DNA of 64,000 nt, from NCBI GenBank assembly GCA_964035575.1, contig OZ037835.1, forward strand, positions 930,001 to 994,000, given 5' to 3'. Under the pieces are notes generated by a model. The model did not search any database. It worked only from the letters and a program-made list of their open reading frames with translations, and was not told the origin of the DNA. This document shows, in pieces, positions 11,651 through 22,000 of this stretch. The number at the start of each line of letters is the position of its first letter. Within the stretch, counting starts at the first letter, position 1. The translations under genes and the position numbers were made by a program. This DNA is from Rhynchopus sp. YZ270_cl-10 (taxonomy: Eukaryota; Euglenozoa; Diplonemea; Diplonemida; Diplonemidae).

Positions 11651-12713
11651 GTTACCAGTGTATGACAACGATCATAAACCGAAAACCTCACGTTTTGGTC
11701 AAACCTAACTTCTGAAGGGGAAAAGAGAGAGAAAAAAAATGGGATAAAACTCTGAACTAACTTCCTCTTGGCTCGCATTTCTTTGTGGGGGAGAAAAACA
11801 CACACACAAAAATATCAGGGGGGGGGGGGTGAAACGAGCTAAGAAAAAAAAAATCGGGTGGGGGGACCAGGGAGTGTAGTGACTTTTTTCCAAAAAATCG
11901 CTAACTCTCTCACCTGCTTCCTTCCTTTTTGAGAAGGGAAAGGTGGGGAGGGTGAAGGAGGGGATGGTGTGGGATGTATTATATCTTGATGGATTTTTTT
12001 TTGTTTTTTTTTTTTTTTTGTTTTTTTGTTTTCCATCAAAACCAGAACAGATAGTTTGTGAGTTTTGCGTGTTCTGATGAATTTGTGGTAGGGGGGGGAA
12101 GGGGTAACCATCAAAACTCAATCAAAATACATAAATAACAAACCAAGGGGGAAATGGGGCGATGAAGGAATAGAATGAGGAACGAACGGATCCGGAAAAT
12201 ATATGGAAAAGAAAAAAAAGGGGGGAAATAATAAAAACAAACGAAATACGGACCGCGGAAAGTAACGAATGAGGGGGGGGAAGAGGGGGAAAAAAAAAGA
12301 GGAAAAAAAAAACTGAAATATGAAAGATGCATAGGCCTCAATGCTTACACACCTTCTCTAGAAAAGAAAAAAAAAGAAAAAAAAAAGAAAAAAAAAAAAA
12401 AGAGGGAAAAAAGGGAGAGTCACACACTAAGGAATGCAAACAAAATAAAACAAAAGAAATGGGTAGACAGGTAAAACAATATTTGCTTTTTTTGAGTGAC
12501 GTCGTCATCCACACAAAAGGCAAAAAAAAAACAAACTGTAGTCACTTTTTTAAGATTTTTTATTTCTTGTGGGAATACAGAACATTTATTTTGCCTCTTA
12601 TATAAGACGGGAGAGAGGGGTGTGGAATACTACCCACGTCCTTCCCCCTAGACATCAGTTTCCGTATCTGGCTGTAAAAAATGAGGTTGATGGGGGGAAA
12701 AGAAAAGTTTATT

Positions 12714-12747
12714 AGATGACCCTAAGCCTCTCGTGCTTAGTCACCTT
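12714..12747 (-). other. Hairpin motif H, copy 5
   Basis: Reads AGATGACCCTAAGCCTCTCG then TGCTTAGTCACCTT: both stems complete. On the minus strand it is followed at once by TAATAAACTTTTCTTTTC, a U-rich tract seen after several copies. Confidence 0.8.
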
Positions 12748-12972
12748 GAAAAAAAAAAAAAAAGAAGAAAGATATCGCTCAACGGGTCGTTCCAGCATGA
12801 ATTATTTCACCACACCACACGCACCGCAGCTCTATTGTTCTGCATCTATAAAGCCCCCTCAAAAGAGTCTAAAAAAAAAAAAAAAAAATCCCATTTTTTT
12901 TTTTCTGTTCGTTTTTATCAGCCGCCATTTAAGACAGTCTTCATCCAGAAACAAAAAAAAGGAAAAGTTGAA

Positions 12973-13006
12973 AATGACCCTAAGCCTCTCTGTGCTTAGT
13001 CACCTT
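12973..13006 (-). other. Hairpin motif H, copy 6
   Basis: Reads AATGACCCTAAGCCTCTCTG then TGCTTAGTCACCTT. The inner stem is complete and the outer stem is shortened by one pair. Confidence 0.8.
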
Positions 13007-13231
13007 CAGGTCATGAGAGAGGTATACAGACGCAACTGCAGCGTACATAGTCCACAGCTTTTCTCAACCCTGAGCAATATTTACAAAAAAAAAAAAATCC
13101 ACAACTTTCATAATTATTTCATATAGTTTCTTTTCTAAACGAAAAGAAGGCAAAGAGGGTGCAAAAAATGTACCCTTGCTTTTTTTTCCCACAAAAAAAC
13201 CCCACAACCTTCATAAAAATTTTTTTTTTAT

Positions 13232-13268
13232 AAGATGAACCTAAGCCTCTCTCATGCTTGTCCATCTT
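13232..13268 (-). other. Hairpin motif H, copy 7, with compensatory outer stem
   Basis: Reads AAGATGAACCTAAGCC, TCTCTCA, TGCTTGTCCATCTT. Here the right arm is CATCTT, a full Watson-Crick match to AAGATG, where most copies have CACCTT and rely on a G-U pair. This is direct evidence that pairing is what is conserved. Confidence 0.8.
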
Positions 13269-13481
13269 AAAATATCAGAGTGCCAGAAATGGATTCAATA
13301 AAAAGCTTCTTTAACGGTGACCGAGGGAAGGGGACAAAAGAAATACTTACGGATTTGGGGGAAGGGGTAATAAGAGGAAATTGGGAATGAAGAGAGAAGA
13401 AAGAGCCCCCCACCCCACCCCTCCCAAACAAGCTTACAGCAGGTCGGGGGGCTTTGGTAACGCCTAAGGGGGGTTGGGGGG

Positions 13482-13619
13482 TAATGGTGGCAGTATTGTG
13501 ATGGGAGCCCATTGGAATACGCAAAATACATCAAAATGCATCACAATACGTGTATTGTGATGTATTTTGATGTATTTTGCGTATTCCAATGGGCTCCCAT
13601 CACAATACTGCCACCATTA
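13482..13619. repeat. 138-bp near-perfect palindrome
   Basis: Two 69-base arms (TAATGGTGGCAGTATTGTG outward end) meet at 13550/13551 with no spacer and 67 of 69 positions complementary. A palindrome with so little decay must be young or maintained. It is probably a fold-back element. Confidence 0.9.
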
Positions 13620-13860
13620 GGGGGAAGAGATACAAAGCTGAAACGCTAGGATCGAAGGTTTCTTTATTTCTTTATATAGTTGGTTGGCTGGGGCAGGGAG
13701 TACAATAAAACGTACACAGACGGTGAAAGCAAATAGCTTGATTTTGTGGTTTTACTTTTTTTTGTGATTTTTACCGTTGGTCGTGAAAACAATGAAAAGA
13801 CCGCGTTATTCAGACATCGTATACGTTCCTCTACGGTCCTCTACGCGCCTTTTTTGCGGA

Positions 13861-13895
<35 letters not shown>

Positions 13896-14197
13896 AGGTG
13901 GAACAACGGTGAAACTACACAAAGTCAATTTGCTTCATCTCGTTCGTATAGGTCCGTTCTTTTTGTTACCCTCTCCCTTATTTGTGGACAAAAAAAATCG
14001 CCTAAATCATTCCTCCCCACTGAGATAATTAGGATCTGTCTTCAAATGTTGGCCCTTTTTTTATTATTTTTGCGATTGTCATCAACTCGAGCCTTTTTTT
14101 TTTTTTGTTGAAAATTGACAAAATCGCTCCACCTAGGGAAAATTTATTTTTCCCCTCTCCCCTACCTACCCACCCACCCTACTCACTTCCATTTTTT

Positions 14198-14609
14198 TTA
14201 ATCGCTCGCTTCAATGCAAAGCTGTCCGAAGAATAGAAGGCCGGTGTCCCTGCATGTTCCGGTGCGGGAGAGGGAGGGGTTCCAGACGTATCCGTTGGCA
14301 CAGCGGAAGGAGAGCGTCTCGTCGGATGGTGTGAAGGACTCGTGGAAGAGTGTGCCGGTAGGGGGTGTGGCGAGGCCGCCGTCGAGGGCTCCTCCAATGG
14401 TGCTGACGAGGTTATCGCATGCACGCCAGGCGCAGGCCTTCTCGATGATGAGGTACTGCTGGGTCGAGGTGCAGTCTGTTGAGGGGTGTGGTGAAGAGTT
14501 GGAAAAAGCAAAAAGCAAATAAAAGCGAAGTTGATAGTGCAAAACGCCTCGGGGACGCAGGCATTGGCACTCCGTGGGTTATCGAACCCCGGAGTGTCGT
14601 GGGGGTTGT
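14198..14609 (-). CDS. Possible 3' exons of the CUB-LRR gene: sushi-like Cys-rich tail
   Basis: A minus-strand frame ending at 14198 reads CTSTQQYLIIEKACAWRAC, later RCANGYVWNPS and GTCRDTG, a Cys/Trp spacing like a sushi (CCP) module. A polypyrimidine-AG acceptor just before it (exon from 14475), and a small upstream exon from 14609 after TTTCCCTGTAG, can be joined in phase to a donor (GGTATGATT) near codon 717 of the CUB-LRR frame. The small exon could end at a GT (14571), which fits the phase, or at a GC (14548), which does not. Whether these exons belong to the upstream gene or to a separate fragment is unproven; a cDNA would decide. Confidence 0.4.
14530..14572 (-). repeat. Motif G, copy 1 (TGCCTGCGTCC..GAGGCGTTT)
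   Basis: On the minus strand reads TGCCTGCGTCCCCGAGGCGT then TTGCACTATCAACTTCGC. It is almost identical to 17570-17612. Confidence 0.65.
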
Positions 14610-14701
14610 CTACAGGGAAACTGTAAGCAGGTACACATTATCCCCATCCTGATTGGGAAGGGGGGATAACTGTCCCGGAAGAACATCAGAGAAAAGTTTA
14701 G

Positions 14702-14741
14702 AAGATGATCCTTAGGTAACTAATCCGTGCTTAGTCACCTT
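14702..14741 (-). other. Hairpin motif H, copy 8, enlarged inner stem
   Basis: Outer arms AAGATGA and TCACCTT are kept, while the middle has changed to CCTTAGGTAAC, TAATCCG, TGCTTAG. It lies ~110 bases past the stop of the unspliced CUB-LRR frame, or inside its last intron if the gene continues to 14198. Confidence 0.65.
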
Positions 14742-14851
14742 ACAGATGTTGAAAGCAATAAAAGAAAACAAAACAATGTGGGTTACCAGGGACTATAAAA
14801 TTGATTTGTTATAATTGGGGTGATTGGCGTATCGGAAACTATTTCTCCTTT

Positions 14852-17137
14852 TTAAAAGCTACGCTTGGAGGTATAACAAAATTTGGTGTGGCCGACGACC
14901 CCAAAATAGCAGAAAATAGCAGAAAATAGTACCCCCCCTTCAAGCCACACCAAAAAATGGTTAGTTTGAGTGTCAAAAATCATACCCCATGAGTTCTCAT
15001 GCCACTTTGCAAGGTTCGCCACAAGCGCAGCCTCTGCTGCGGTTGGCTCTGTTCCAGTGAGCCTGTTGTTGTTGATGATGAGCTGTGCCATCTTATGCTG
15101 CCCCGCCTCGTAGTGGTGGAAGCTTCCTGTCATCCTGTTGTTGTATCCCTTGAACATCTCGACAGAGGTTCCTGCGAAGTTTGGCAGCACGCCGTCGAAG
15201 AAGTTGTTCGAGATGTCGATCTCCGTCGCCAATGGCGTCGACTCCGGGTCGTACGACCCTGTCAGCGAGTTGCTGTGGAACGACCCGAGGAGCAGGTTCG
15301 GGAACGCTGCCGGAAGCGGACCGGAGAAGTTGTTTGTATCAATGACCATACGCTTCACAGAGTTCGACTGCGGAACGGGCCCGGTCAGGAGGTTGTTGTT
15401 CACAATGAAGTTGATGATGTTAGCGGGGAGCGGCAGCGGCACCTCCCCTGTCAGCTGGTTGTCCTGCACCTCAATGTGCATCGCTGTCGGCGCAAAGGTC
15501 GGGAAGGCTCCTGTCAGCCCAGCCCCACGCGCAATGATTTTGACAAGCCCAGGAAGGTTAGCCACAACGCTCGGGATTGGCCCATTAATCGGGGTATGCG
15601 AAAACGACACCTCAACCAACGAAGAAGCAAACCCGTCAAAGCCATTTGCCATCGTCGAGTCGACAATGAAGGAGGTCATATACTGCATCTTCGAGAAGTC
15701 GTTGACACGCGCCGTCAAGGTGCCCTGCCCTGCCATGTTGAACGCCACAACACGCTGGTCGCCGTTACAGCTAATCCCAGGCCACGTACAGTAATCCTCT
15801 CCGGTCCAGGACGCCATGTGTCCCCCTTGCTCTTCATCGTAGAAGCGAGCACGGTACTCTCTGAGGGTTGCAAGCTCATCAGCGCGGGTCGACCTAGGCA
15901 CGCAGGTGTACTGAAGGGAGAACCCTGCAGCCTCGATCATGTAGTTCGACTCGAATTTGACGACCGCAGGCCCCTCGAGAACCAGCTGGTGTGGCAGCGA
16001 CGCGAAGGCACCGTACTTCTCAAGCACCGGGACGAAGACCGCGGCGTCTTGGTTAGAGTAGACGTTCACGATGTCGTAGTACATCTCCGTCTCGAAGGCC
16101 ACGAACGAAGCTGTCACCTCCCCTTCACAGTCAAGCCTCCAACAGCGCTTCTCATCACTCCCATACGGTCCATGCGAGAGCGTGCCGTCTGCAGGAAGCA
16201 CCACGTTGACGGCGTTCGCGCACTCCTCATGAAATCCTGGTGGAGCTGGGATGAGTGGTGCATCGGTGGGGGCTGCCGTCGCATCGACGCAGGTGTACTG
16301 CATTTCAAAACCCTTTCCTTGAGTATTGTAGTCGCTTGCAAAACGGATCGCCATAGTACCCGATACGGTTACAACGACGTCGGCCTCACTTCCAGAGAAG
16401 GTGTCAACAGCGGAAGGTGTGTTTCCGTCGTAAGAGAAGATGGTCACCTCGTCGTATCCAAGCTCTGTGTCAAATTTGCGGAATGACGCAACAATAGTTC
16501 CATCACAATGCATCATCCAACAGAGGTTTTCATCTGGTGCATACCCAGATTCAAAAAAGTGGTTAATAACTCCGTTCTCAGACAACACGGTCTCCTCCTT
16601 GCAATGCTCCGGGAAAGGGACCATCGAGGGGATCGGTGTGTCCGGGACCGGAGGGGCAGGGGTAGGGGCAGAGCTTGGGGCGGGGGATGCATCGGGAGAT
16701 GTCGTGCCTTCGACGCAAACGAAACTGTATTCAATCCCGGTGCGCTCAACGGAGCTGTCAGAGGTGAGCTGGAGGACGGCGGTGCCGGGGTAGGCCTTCT
16801 CAGGGATGTTGTTGTGGGTGCCCGAGAATTGTTCGTCGCGTGTGTAGTATCCTGTTACCTTCTTCGAGTAGATGTTGATGTAGTCGTTGCCCGCCTCAGT
16901 TCTGATCCGCGAGAAGGTCAGAAGCACGTCCTGTCCTGCGGGGCAGTTGAAGCGCCAGCAGACGTTCTCGTTGCTTTCGTAGTTCCAGCGGGCCCCGCGG
17001 TACCCTGGGTAGTACCGGTCCCCAATGGTGTCGGTGACGGTGCTCATCTCCCCTCCGTTGCGGCATTCGTAAGGGTACTCCTCAGCATGCACAACAACCA
17101 TGGCGCAGAGCACCATACACAAAGTTATGGAATTCAT
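14852..17137 (-). CDS. Secreted CUB-CUB-CUB-LRR surface protein
   Basis: The ATG at 17137 is the first after a strong TTTTTTTTCAG acceptor (AG at 17159-17158) and begins a signal peptide (MNSITLCMVLCAMVVVHA). The 761-aa frame has three CUB-like beta-sandwich modules at about residues 25-141, 179-283 and 305-412, each with the C..W..C and Y-S-F/Y-T-C features; a Pro/Ala-rich linker at 143-176; an LRR N-cap at 418-468 with the SW..DYCTWPGISC signature; and leucine-rich repeats (N.LTG.P) at about 490-710. CUB and LRR modules bind proteins or glycans, so an extracellular recognition or adhesion role is inferred. There is no membrane anchor in the clear part. After residue 717 the frame becomes Phe-rich and improbable, and a donor GGTATGATT lies there, so the true protein may splice to exons at 14609 and 14475. 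Confidence 0.85.
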   Translation of the reverse strand: MNSITLCMVLCAMVVVHAEEYPYECRNGGEMSTVTDTIGDRYYPGYRGARWNYESNENVCWRFNCPAGQDVLLTFSRIRTEAGNDYINIYSKKVTGYYTRDEQFSGTHNNIPEKAYPGTAVLQLTSDSSVERTGIEYSFVCVEGTTSPDASPAPSSAPTPAPPVPDTPIPSMVPFPEHCKEETVLSENGVINHFFESGYAPDENLCWMMHCDGTIVASFRKFDTELGYDEVTIFSYDGNTPSAVDTFSGSEADVVVTVSGTMAIRFASDYNTQGKGFEMQYTCVDATAAPTDAPLIPAPPGFHEECANAVNVVLPADGTLSHGPYGSDEKRCWRLDCEGEVTASFVAFETEMYYDIVNVYSNQDAAVFVPVLEKYGAFASLPHQLVLEGPAVVKFESNYMIEAAGFSLQYTCVPRSTRADELATLREYRARFYDEEQGGHMASWTGEDYCTWPGISCNGDQRVVAFNMAGQGTLTARVNDFSKMQYMTSFIVDSTMANGFDGFASSLVEVSFSHTPINGPIPSVVANLPGLVKIIARGAGLTGAFPTFAPTAMHIEVQDNQLTGEVPLPLPANIINFIVNNNLLTGPVPQSNSVKRMVIDTNNFSGPLPAAFPNLLLGSFHSNSLTGSYDPESTPLATEIDISNNFFDGVLPNFAGTSVEMFKGYNNRMTGSFHHYEAGQHKMAQLIINNNRLTGTEPTAAEAALVANLAKWHENSWGMIFDTQTNHFLVWLEGGVLFSAIFCYFGVVGHTKFCYTSKRSF

Positions 17138-17157
17138 GATGTTTTTTTTTTTTTGTT

Positions 17158-17185
17158 CTGAAAAAAAAGGGGGGTAAAAGGGGAG
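17158..17185 (-). promoter_or_regulatory. Polypyrimidine-AG splice acceptor before CUB-LRR ATG
   Basis: Minus strand CCCCCCTTTTTTTTCAG ends 20 bases upstream of the ATG. It is suited to trans-splicing of a leader or to a 5'-UTR intron. Confidence 0.55.
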
Positions 17186-17251
17186 TAGGAATGAAAGGTG
17201 AAAGTGTAAAAGTGTAAAAGAAAAATTCGGTTTTTGCGTGTTGCGTATCAA

Positions 17252-17751
17252 AGTAAAAGACGAATGAGGATTTTTGCTTAGAATGGCAATACGAGGTTTA
17301 GTACAGAAGCTGCACCTCCCCTCTGTGAAGTGTTGTGACAGCTGCTTTCAACAGTTCTCCAAAAAAAAAAAGGGGGGGGAGGGGAAGGGGAGGGTTGTCC
17401 TGTATTACCACCTCTCTTGGGCTAGGATTTTGAAATCGTAGCTTTTTTGCATTTTTTTTTTTACTTTTTTTATATTTTTGTTGCACCACACGACAGTGAA
17501 GTAAACAACTTTGACTTTTTGTGATTTTCTCCGTTGTGGGTTTTTAACAGTGGGAAAAAAAAAAAAAAAGTGAAGTTGATAGTGCAAACGCCTCTGGGAC
17601 GCAGGCACTGACAAAAAAAAAACCACAAAGTTCAAACGTATTTCCTTCACCGTCGATGTCGCGATCCCCCTGCTCACCACCCACTTCCCCCCCCTTCCCC
17701 CCCTTCTCCCCCCCCTTCTCCCCCCCCTTCTCCCCTATTTCTTGTGTTCTC
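17252..17751. other. Intergenic between CUB-LRR and coiled-coil genes
   Basis: Holds motif G copy 2 (17570-17612), A/T and C/G runs, and a CCCCCCTTCTCC repeat at 17690-17735 just past the coiled-coil stop codon. No gene. Confidence 0.5.
17570..17612 (-). repeat. Motif G, copy 2
   Basis: Minus strand: GTTTTTTTTTTGTCAG followed by TGCCTGCGTCCCAGAGGCGT and TTGCACTATCAACTTCAC. It matches 14530-14572 except for a few bases. It lies 140 bases past the stop codon of the coiled-coil gene. Confidence 0.65.
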
Positions 17752-18507
17752 TTATTCATCGTCGTCGATTCCGTCGTTGACTGGCACAAACGGTTTTTTC
17801 TTCCCGTCTGTATCGGAGTCCTCTGCCGCTATGTTGTTGTGGAGGGCACCTACTAAGACTTCGGTCTTATCACGCTTTGCAGTCTTGTTTCTCTGTATCA
17901 CACCAATATGCTCTCCTATGCCCGGAAGGGTAGCCAGGGTGGACGCCATTTCAGTGATGACATCGTCTTCACGCTTTTGGTCGGCCGCTTCTTTTGCTTC
18001 TTCCTTTTTCAGACGGAGGAGAAGTTTTTGTTCTAAACGGAGTGCCCGGATTTTGAGTTTTAACGTACTCCTGATAGAGGAGACATTTACTGTTGCTAGG
18101 CTGAGGCTTGCGTTTAGATTTGATATTTCTTCAGAAGCTTTAGCTACGTCGTGTTCCAGGTCTTCTTTGTCGACCTGGGAGTTGTGCCGTTCGGCTTCTT
18201 GTTGTGTTTCGCATGCATCTGCGTTCGAGCGCTTCTTAATACGCAAGGCCACGGCATCCCCGTGGAGAGTTTCTTGCTCATGAATCTTTTCTGAAATAAA
18301 GTCGCTGCTCGCATGCTTGTTCGCAGTCTTCCCGGTGCACGTGGAGACGACTTCCTGGAGACGGCGGTTGCTCTCCTGGTATTCTAGGAGGATTTCGCTC
18401 TGGAAGTTTGCGGAGTGTGTGGCACCCAAATTAAATCCGAGCCCTGCGCAAACGATGACACCGACACCAACGAAGAAGTAATAGCGCACACCTTCGGAGA
18501 CGGGCAT
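17752..18507 (-). CDS. Single-pass membrane coiled-coil protein
   Basis: A complete 251-aa frame from an ATG at 18507 to TGA. Residues ~9-29 (YYFFVGVGVIVCAGLGFNLG) form one hydrophobic segment right after a short N-terminus, so it should be a signal anchor. Residues ~35-200 are charged and heptad-like (EYQESNRRLQEVV, KLKIRALRLEQKLLLRLKKE), a long coiled coil. The tail is acidic (NDGIDDDE) with a basic GKKKPF patch. No enzymatic motif. I do not recognise a family; a membrane-tethered scaffold is a structural guess only. The gene shares the strand of its neighbours. Confidence 0.75.
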   Translation of the reverse strand: MPVSEGVRYYFFVGVGVIVCAGLGFNLGATHSANFQSEILLEYQESNRRLQEVVSTCTGKTANKHASSDFISEKIHEQETLHGDAVALRIKKRSNADACETQQEAERHNSQVDKEDLEHDVAKASEEISNLNASLSLATVNVSSIRSTLKLKIRALRLEQKLLLRLKKEEAKEAADQKREDDVITEMASTLATLPGIGEHIGVIQRNKTAKRDKTEVLVGALHNNIAAEDSDTDGKKKPFVPVNDGIDDDE

Positions 18508-19056
18508 GGTGTGGTAGGGGGGAATGGGGGATGGGGAAAGGAGGACAAAGAAGAAGGTGGTTGCTGTTGTCTAGTGGTATGGGAGGAGAGAGAGGAGGGG
18601 GTTTGAAGAATAAGCAAATTTATTTCAAACAAAAAAAAAAAGGCACCCCGTATCCGAGAAGGGGGTGGTGTGTAGAGGAGGTAAAGTGGCACGGCCCCAA
18701 CTGACAGGAGCAATGATAACAACACCGGGGGATAAGGGTGCTACAGAGTTTGGGTGATCTGTAGTAGTGTGGAAAAGGGGAGGATAAGGGCTAGGGAGCA
18801 GGAGGGAATCGCGTTTCTTTTAGGAGTATTTTTTTTTTGAACCAAAAAAAATATATAGAAAAACAGACAGGGAAAGACAGAAAAGGTACAGAAATCTAAA
18901 CATTGAACAAAAATAGAAGATCGGGATTTTCAAAAAAAGCACATTTTTTTTCACCATGCTTTTTTTCTTGTTGTGACAATCATATTACACCAGAAGAAAA
19001 AAACCATTTTTTTCTTTTTAAAAACTTTGAAACAAAAGCAGAGGGGGTTTTTTGTT
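18508..19056. other. Intergenic, no gene seen
   Basis: GGA-rich and A/T-rich tracts only. No hairpin-motif copy found here. Confidence 0.4.
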
Positions 19057-22000
19057 CTATTTTTTCTCTACTTTTTGGGATGCTTCAGCTTGCTCTTGTT
19101 TTGTAGGTTGTGACTGCGAGCCTGCGGTGGCGTAGACTAGTGTAGGAGACCCGTACGCGTCTACCATGGTCTCAGCCTTCGTGCTGGTTGTGTTCACGAC
19201 AGTGAGTGGTGAGAACTGCAGAATGACTACCTCCGTGACCATCATCGCGGAGCGCAGGTCTTGTGCGCTCTCCACCTTTACACCGTTGCAGTCAATGAGA
19301 CGGCGGCCCCTGTGGATGATAAGAAGATGAGAATTATTGCAACGCTAAAAAAGTTGTTTCATAATATTATGGACTCCGGAAACCCCCCCCGATTAAGATT
19401 TATCCTTTTGGTTTTTTTTTTTTTGGGTTTTTTATATTATACTAACCATTCTACGGAATAGAAGGTATAATAGGGTGCACTAGAAAACGCTAAGAACGCT
19501 AAAAAAGGAAATTGAACACCGTTCCCCAACTCCCTTTTTTTCTATTCTGGGACGGGTTGGAGTAGTCTCCCTAGAGAGTGTAATATCATTAAGATTTTGT
19601 TTTGGATATTTGTTTGTATAAAAATAGAAGAGGAAAAGAGAAAAGGACAAAAAGGTACTACCACCGAACGCATACATAAACCGCTTTGCATCAGCTGCCT
19701 CGGCTGGACTGCCTGCCTTCACCTCCATCACAGCCTGTGTGTGTCGTTGTTGATATTATTATGCTGTGCCTATGCATGTCTTAACAGAAGCTGTCCCACC
19801 CTTAGCTTCCAGTACTACATGATAAAAACTTACTGTCATGGAATCACCTGAATTGTCCCGACACCCCCAAAAAAACAAAACAGATCGTGTGTTTTGCGTC
19901 GTGTAAAATATGGTCCAAGCCGGCCGCCAAAAAGCGACTTAAATTAGTACGGCATTGCGTACACTGTGGGTGAACTGAACTGAACGGGGAAATGCTGGGA
20001 ACCGATCACTTATCCAGCCGCGTCCAGAGCAGCGTGGAAGCCTGGAGCGACGCACGACACAGAGGAAGCCCTGGGCGAAGACATCCTACTACCTCTGCGT
20101 ACACAAACCAGACCTCATGCGGTACAGGGTGCAGGAAGGCCCCCCTAACCTCAGGGTCCAATGCGGGGTGCATCAATGCCAAAAGAAACACTCAAGAAAG
20201 AGAAGCTTTTTTTTTTTTCACATAGCTCAGCCCCTACCACATACCATATTACTGCTGAACGCAATGCCCAACTCCTCCTGGCTCTGCCGCAGCACGACAC
20301 AACCGCTCATCGCAAGCTCTTCTAGGAGCTTCGAGACCTGCTTGCTCTCTGCAAAGCACGCAGACGTGAAGTTTGGACCCATCGCATCCGTATTCACCCA
20401 CTCCAATGCACATATCCGGGTTTTGCTGGACTTCAACCCGGGCACTCTTATTGGCTTATCCACACGGAACGTGGTAAACGGTGCTACAAGCACCTCGGCT
20501 TCATGAGGGTATTGGCTCATATCTCTAAGCGGGAGTCCTCTGCGTACACCCTTTACATAGTAGAATACGGTTCCACCTTTAGATTTGAAGGCGTTGGTGG
20601 CCTCGCCGTTGACGTATCGGGTGGCAACATCTTCGTCCTTTGCGCAGGAAGACGGTGCTGGCCAGTGCAAGATCGCGCCAGGTTTGAGTCCATCGTGCAT
20701 AGTAGTGACGTCATCAGGTAAGCCAGCTAAACCGCGGAAGTACGCAGGGCATTGCTGTACCATGCCAGATTCCTGCTCTAAAACCTTGTCAGAATATGTG
20801 TCGTGACACAGTGAGTATAATAGTCCCATCGTTTTCACCCATTTTTCCACCCCGCCCCACGCCTTTTCACTGTCTTTAAGGATAAATTCGCGCGCCTCGT
20901 CTGCTTTGATAATGGCGTTTCGGGTGACCTGGTTCATTTCCCTGAAGGGCGCGGAGTTGCGGTTGGGGTACTGCTTTGCGTATTGCGAGAAGTCTTCGTC
21001 CGATTCCGGCACTGCGGGGAACAGCAGTGTCCGGTCCACATCTGCACCCGCCATGGTGTAGAGCGCCATCACGAAGACTTCGATTCTGTTACGAAGACGG
21101 CCAGACACGCTTTTTGGTGCGACGTCGTGCTTTGCGTGGTAGGTGGTGTGCACAGCCTGCGCGAGGGCAAGAAGTTTGAACTCCGGTGTGTCACAGACCC
21201 GCGGGACATGAATGTTTGCAACCAGCTCGTCGAGGACGCTCCACGCACGGCGTGTCGTGGGGTCGCGCTTCTCGCGCCAAAGCTGTTTAAAGCGTTCGGA
21301 GCCACCGAGAATGTCGACTTCGGGTTCGGCGGTGGCAGACTGAGCTTTGGACTTCTCTGTGTTGATGCCACGTGTCGTGCGCCACACCATTGCTACATTC
21401 CGCAAAGACCGTCCTGCCCTCAACCACCGTTTGTGCGCAAGGCCACGTGGCTTCTGATTGGGGTTAGGCAACTCCTCATCCACAAGGGAGTCTGCAGCGC
21501 GTGTCTCCTCAACCCCGTAGCGCCTAGGGGGGAGCTCCTCAAGCACGTCGTTGTGGCGTTCGTCCTCCTCCTGTGGGGTGAGCTTTGGGGGCTTGGGCTT
21601 CGGCGGGATCGGAATCTGCTCGTGGTCAGCGACGGTCTGTAGGGAGAGAAGGGGTTGTGCGGAGGAGCTAGGTATGGCTCGTTATGTTATAATAAGGTAT
21701 AAAAAGGTAGTAGGTGACTATGCTACCTAGGTGCATGAGGGTTTGCACGATGATGTTACTAGGGTTTTTTTGGTGATATGACATGCTGTATGGTCAAGCA
21801 TGTCATATCACCAAAAACTTTAGTAACATCATCGTGTTGAATGTAAGGGGGGGAGGGGTAAGGAGTACAGGGCATTTGCAAGCGGGGATGAAGACACGAC
21901 ACTTATCTCTCTTAGCACAGCGCGACACATGGCAGGGCATACCTGAAGCAGCTGCGGGTGTATGTCATCATCATCGCTGTAGCACACATCCTTCCATTCT

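Larger units (their letters stand above)
11651..14173. other. Intergenic, no gene seen
   Basis: Purine- and pyrimidine-rich runs, three hairpin-motif copies about 260 bases apart (12714, 12973, 13232), a long near-perfect palindrome (13482-13619) and a poly-A run at 13863-13894. Frames are homopolymer artefacts. Confidence 0.5.

Noticed and set aside
14179-14511. Thr/Ser/Pro-rich alternative frame opposite the sushi-like frame choice
   Set aside because: Low complexity and lacks Cys spacing; the overlapping frame with C..C..W..C pattern is more protein-like.
14999-16486. 495-aa plus-strand open frame
   Set aside because: It is the antisense shadow of the CUB-LRR coding sequence. The minus frame has recognisable domains and a signal peptide; the plus frame is Arg/Val/His-rich without motifs.
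19057-19734. Separate small PDZ gene
   Set aside because: Exon phases and the missing peptide-binding loop are both supplied by the end of the ADP-ribosyltransferase exon, so one gene explains both.
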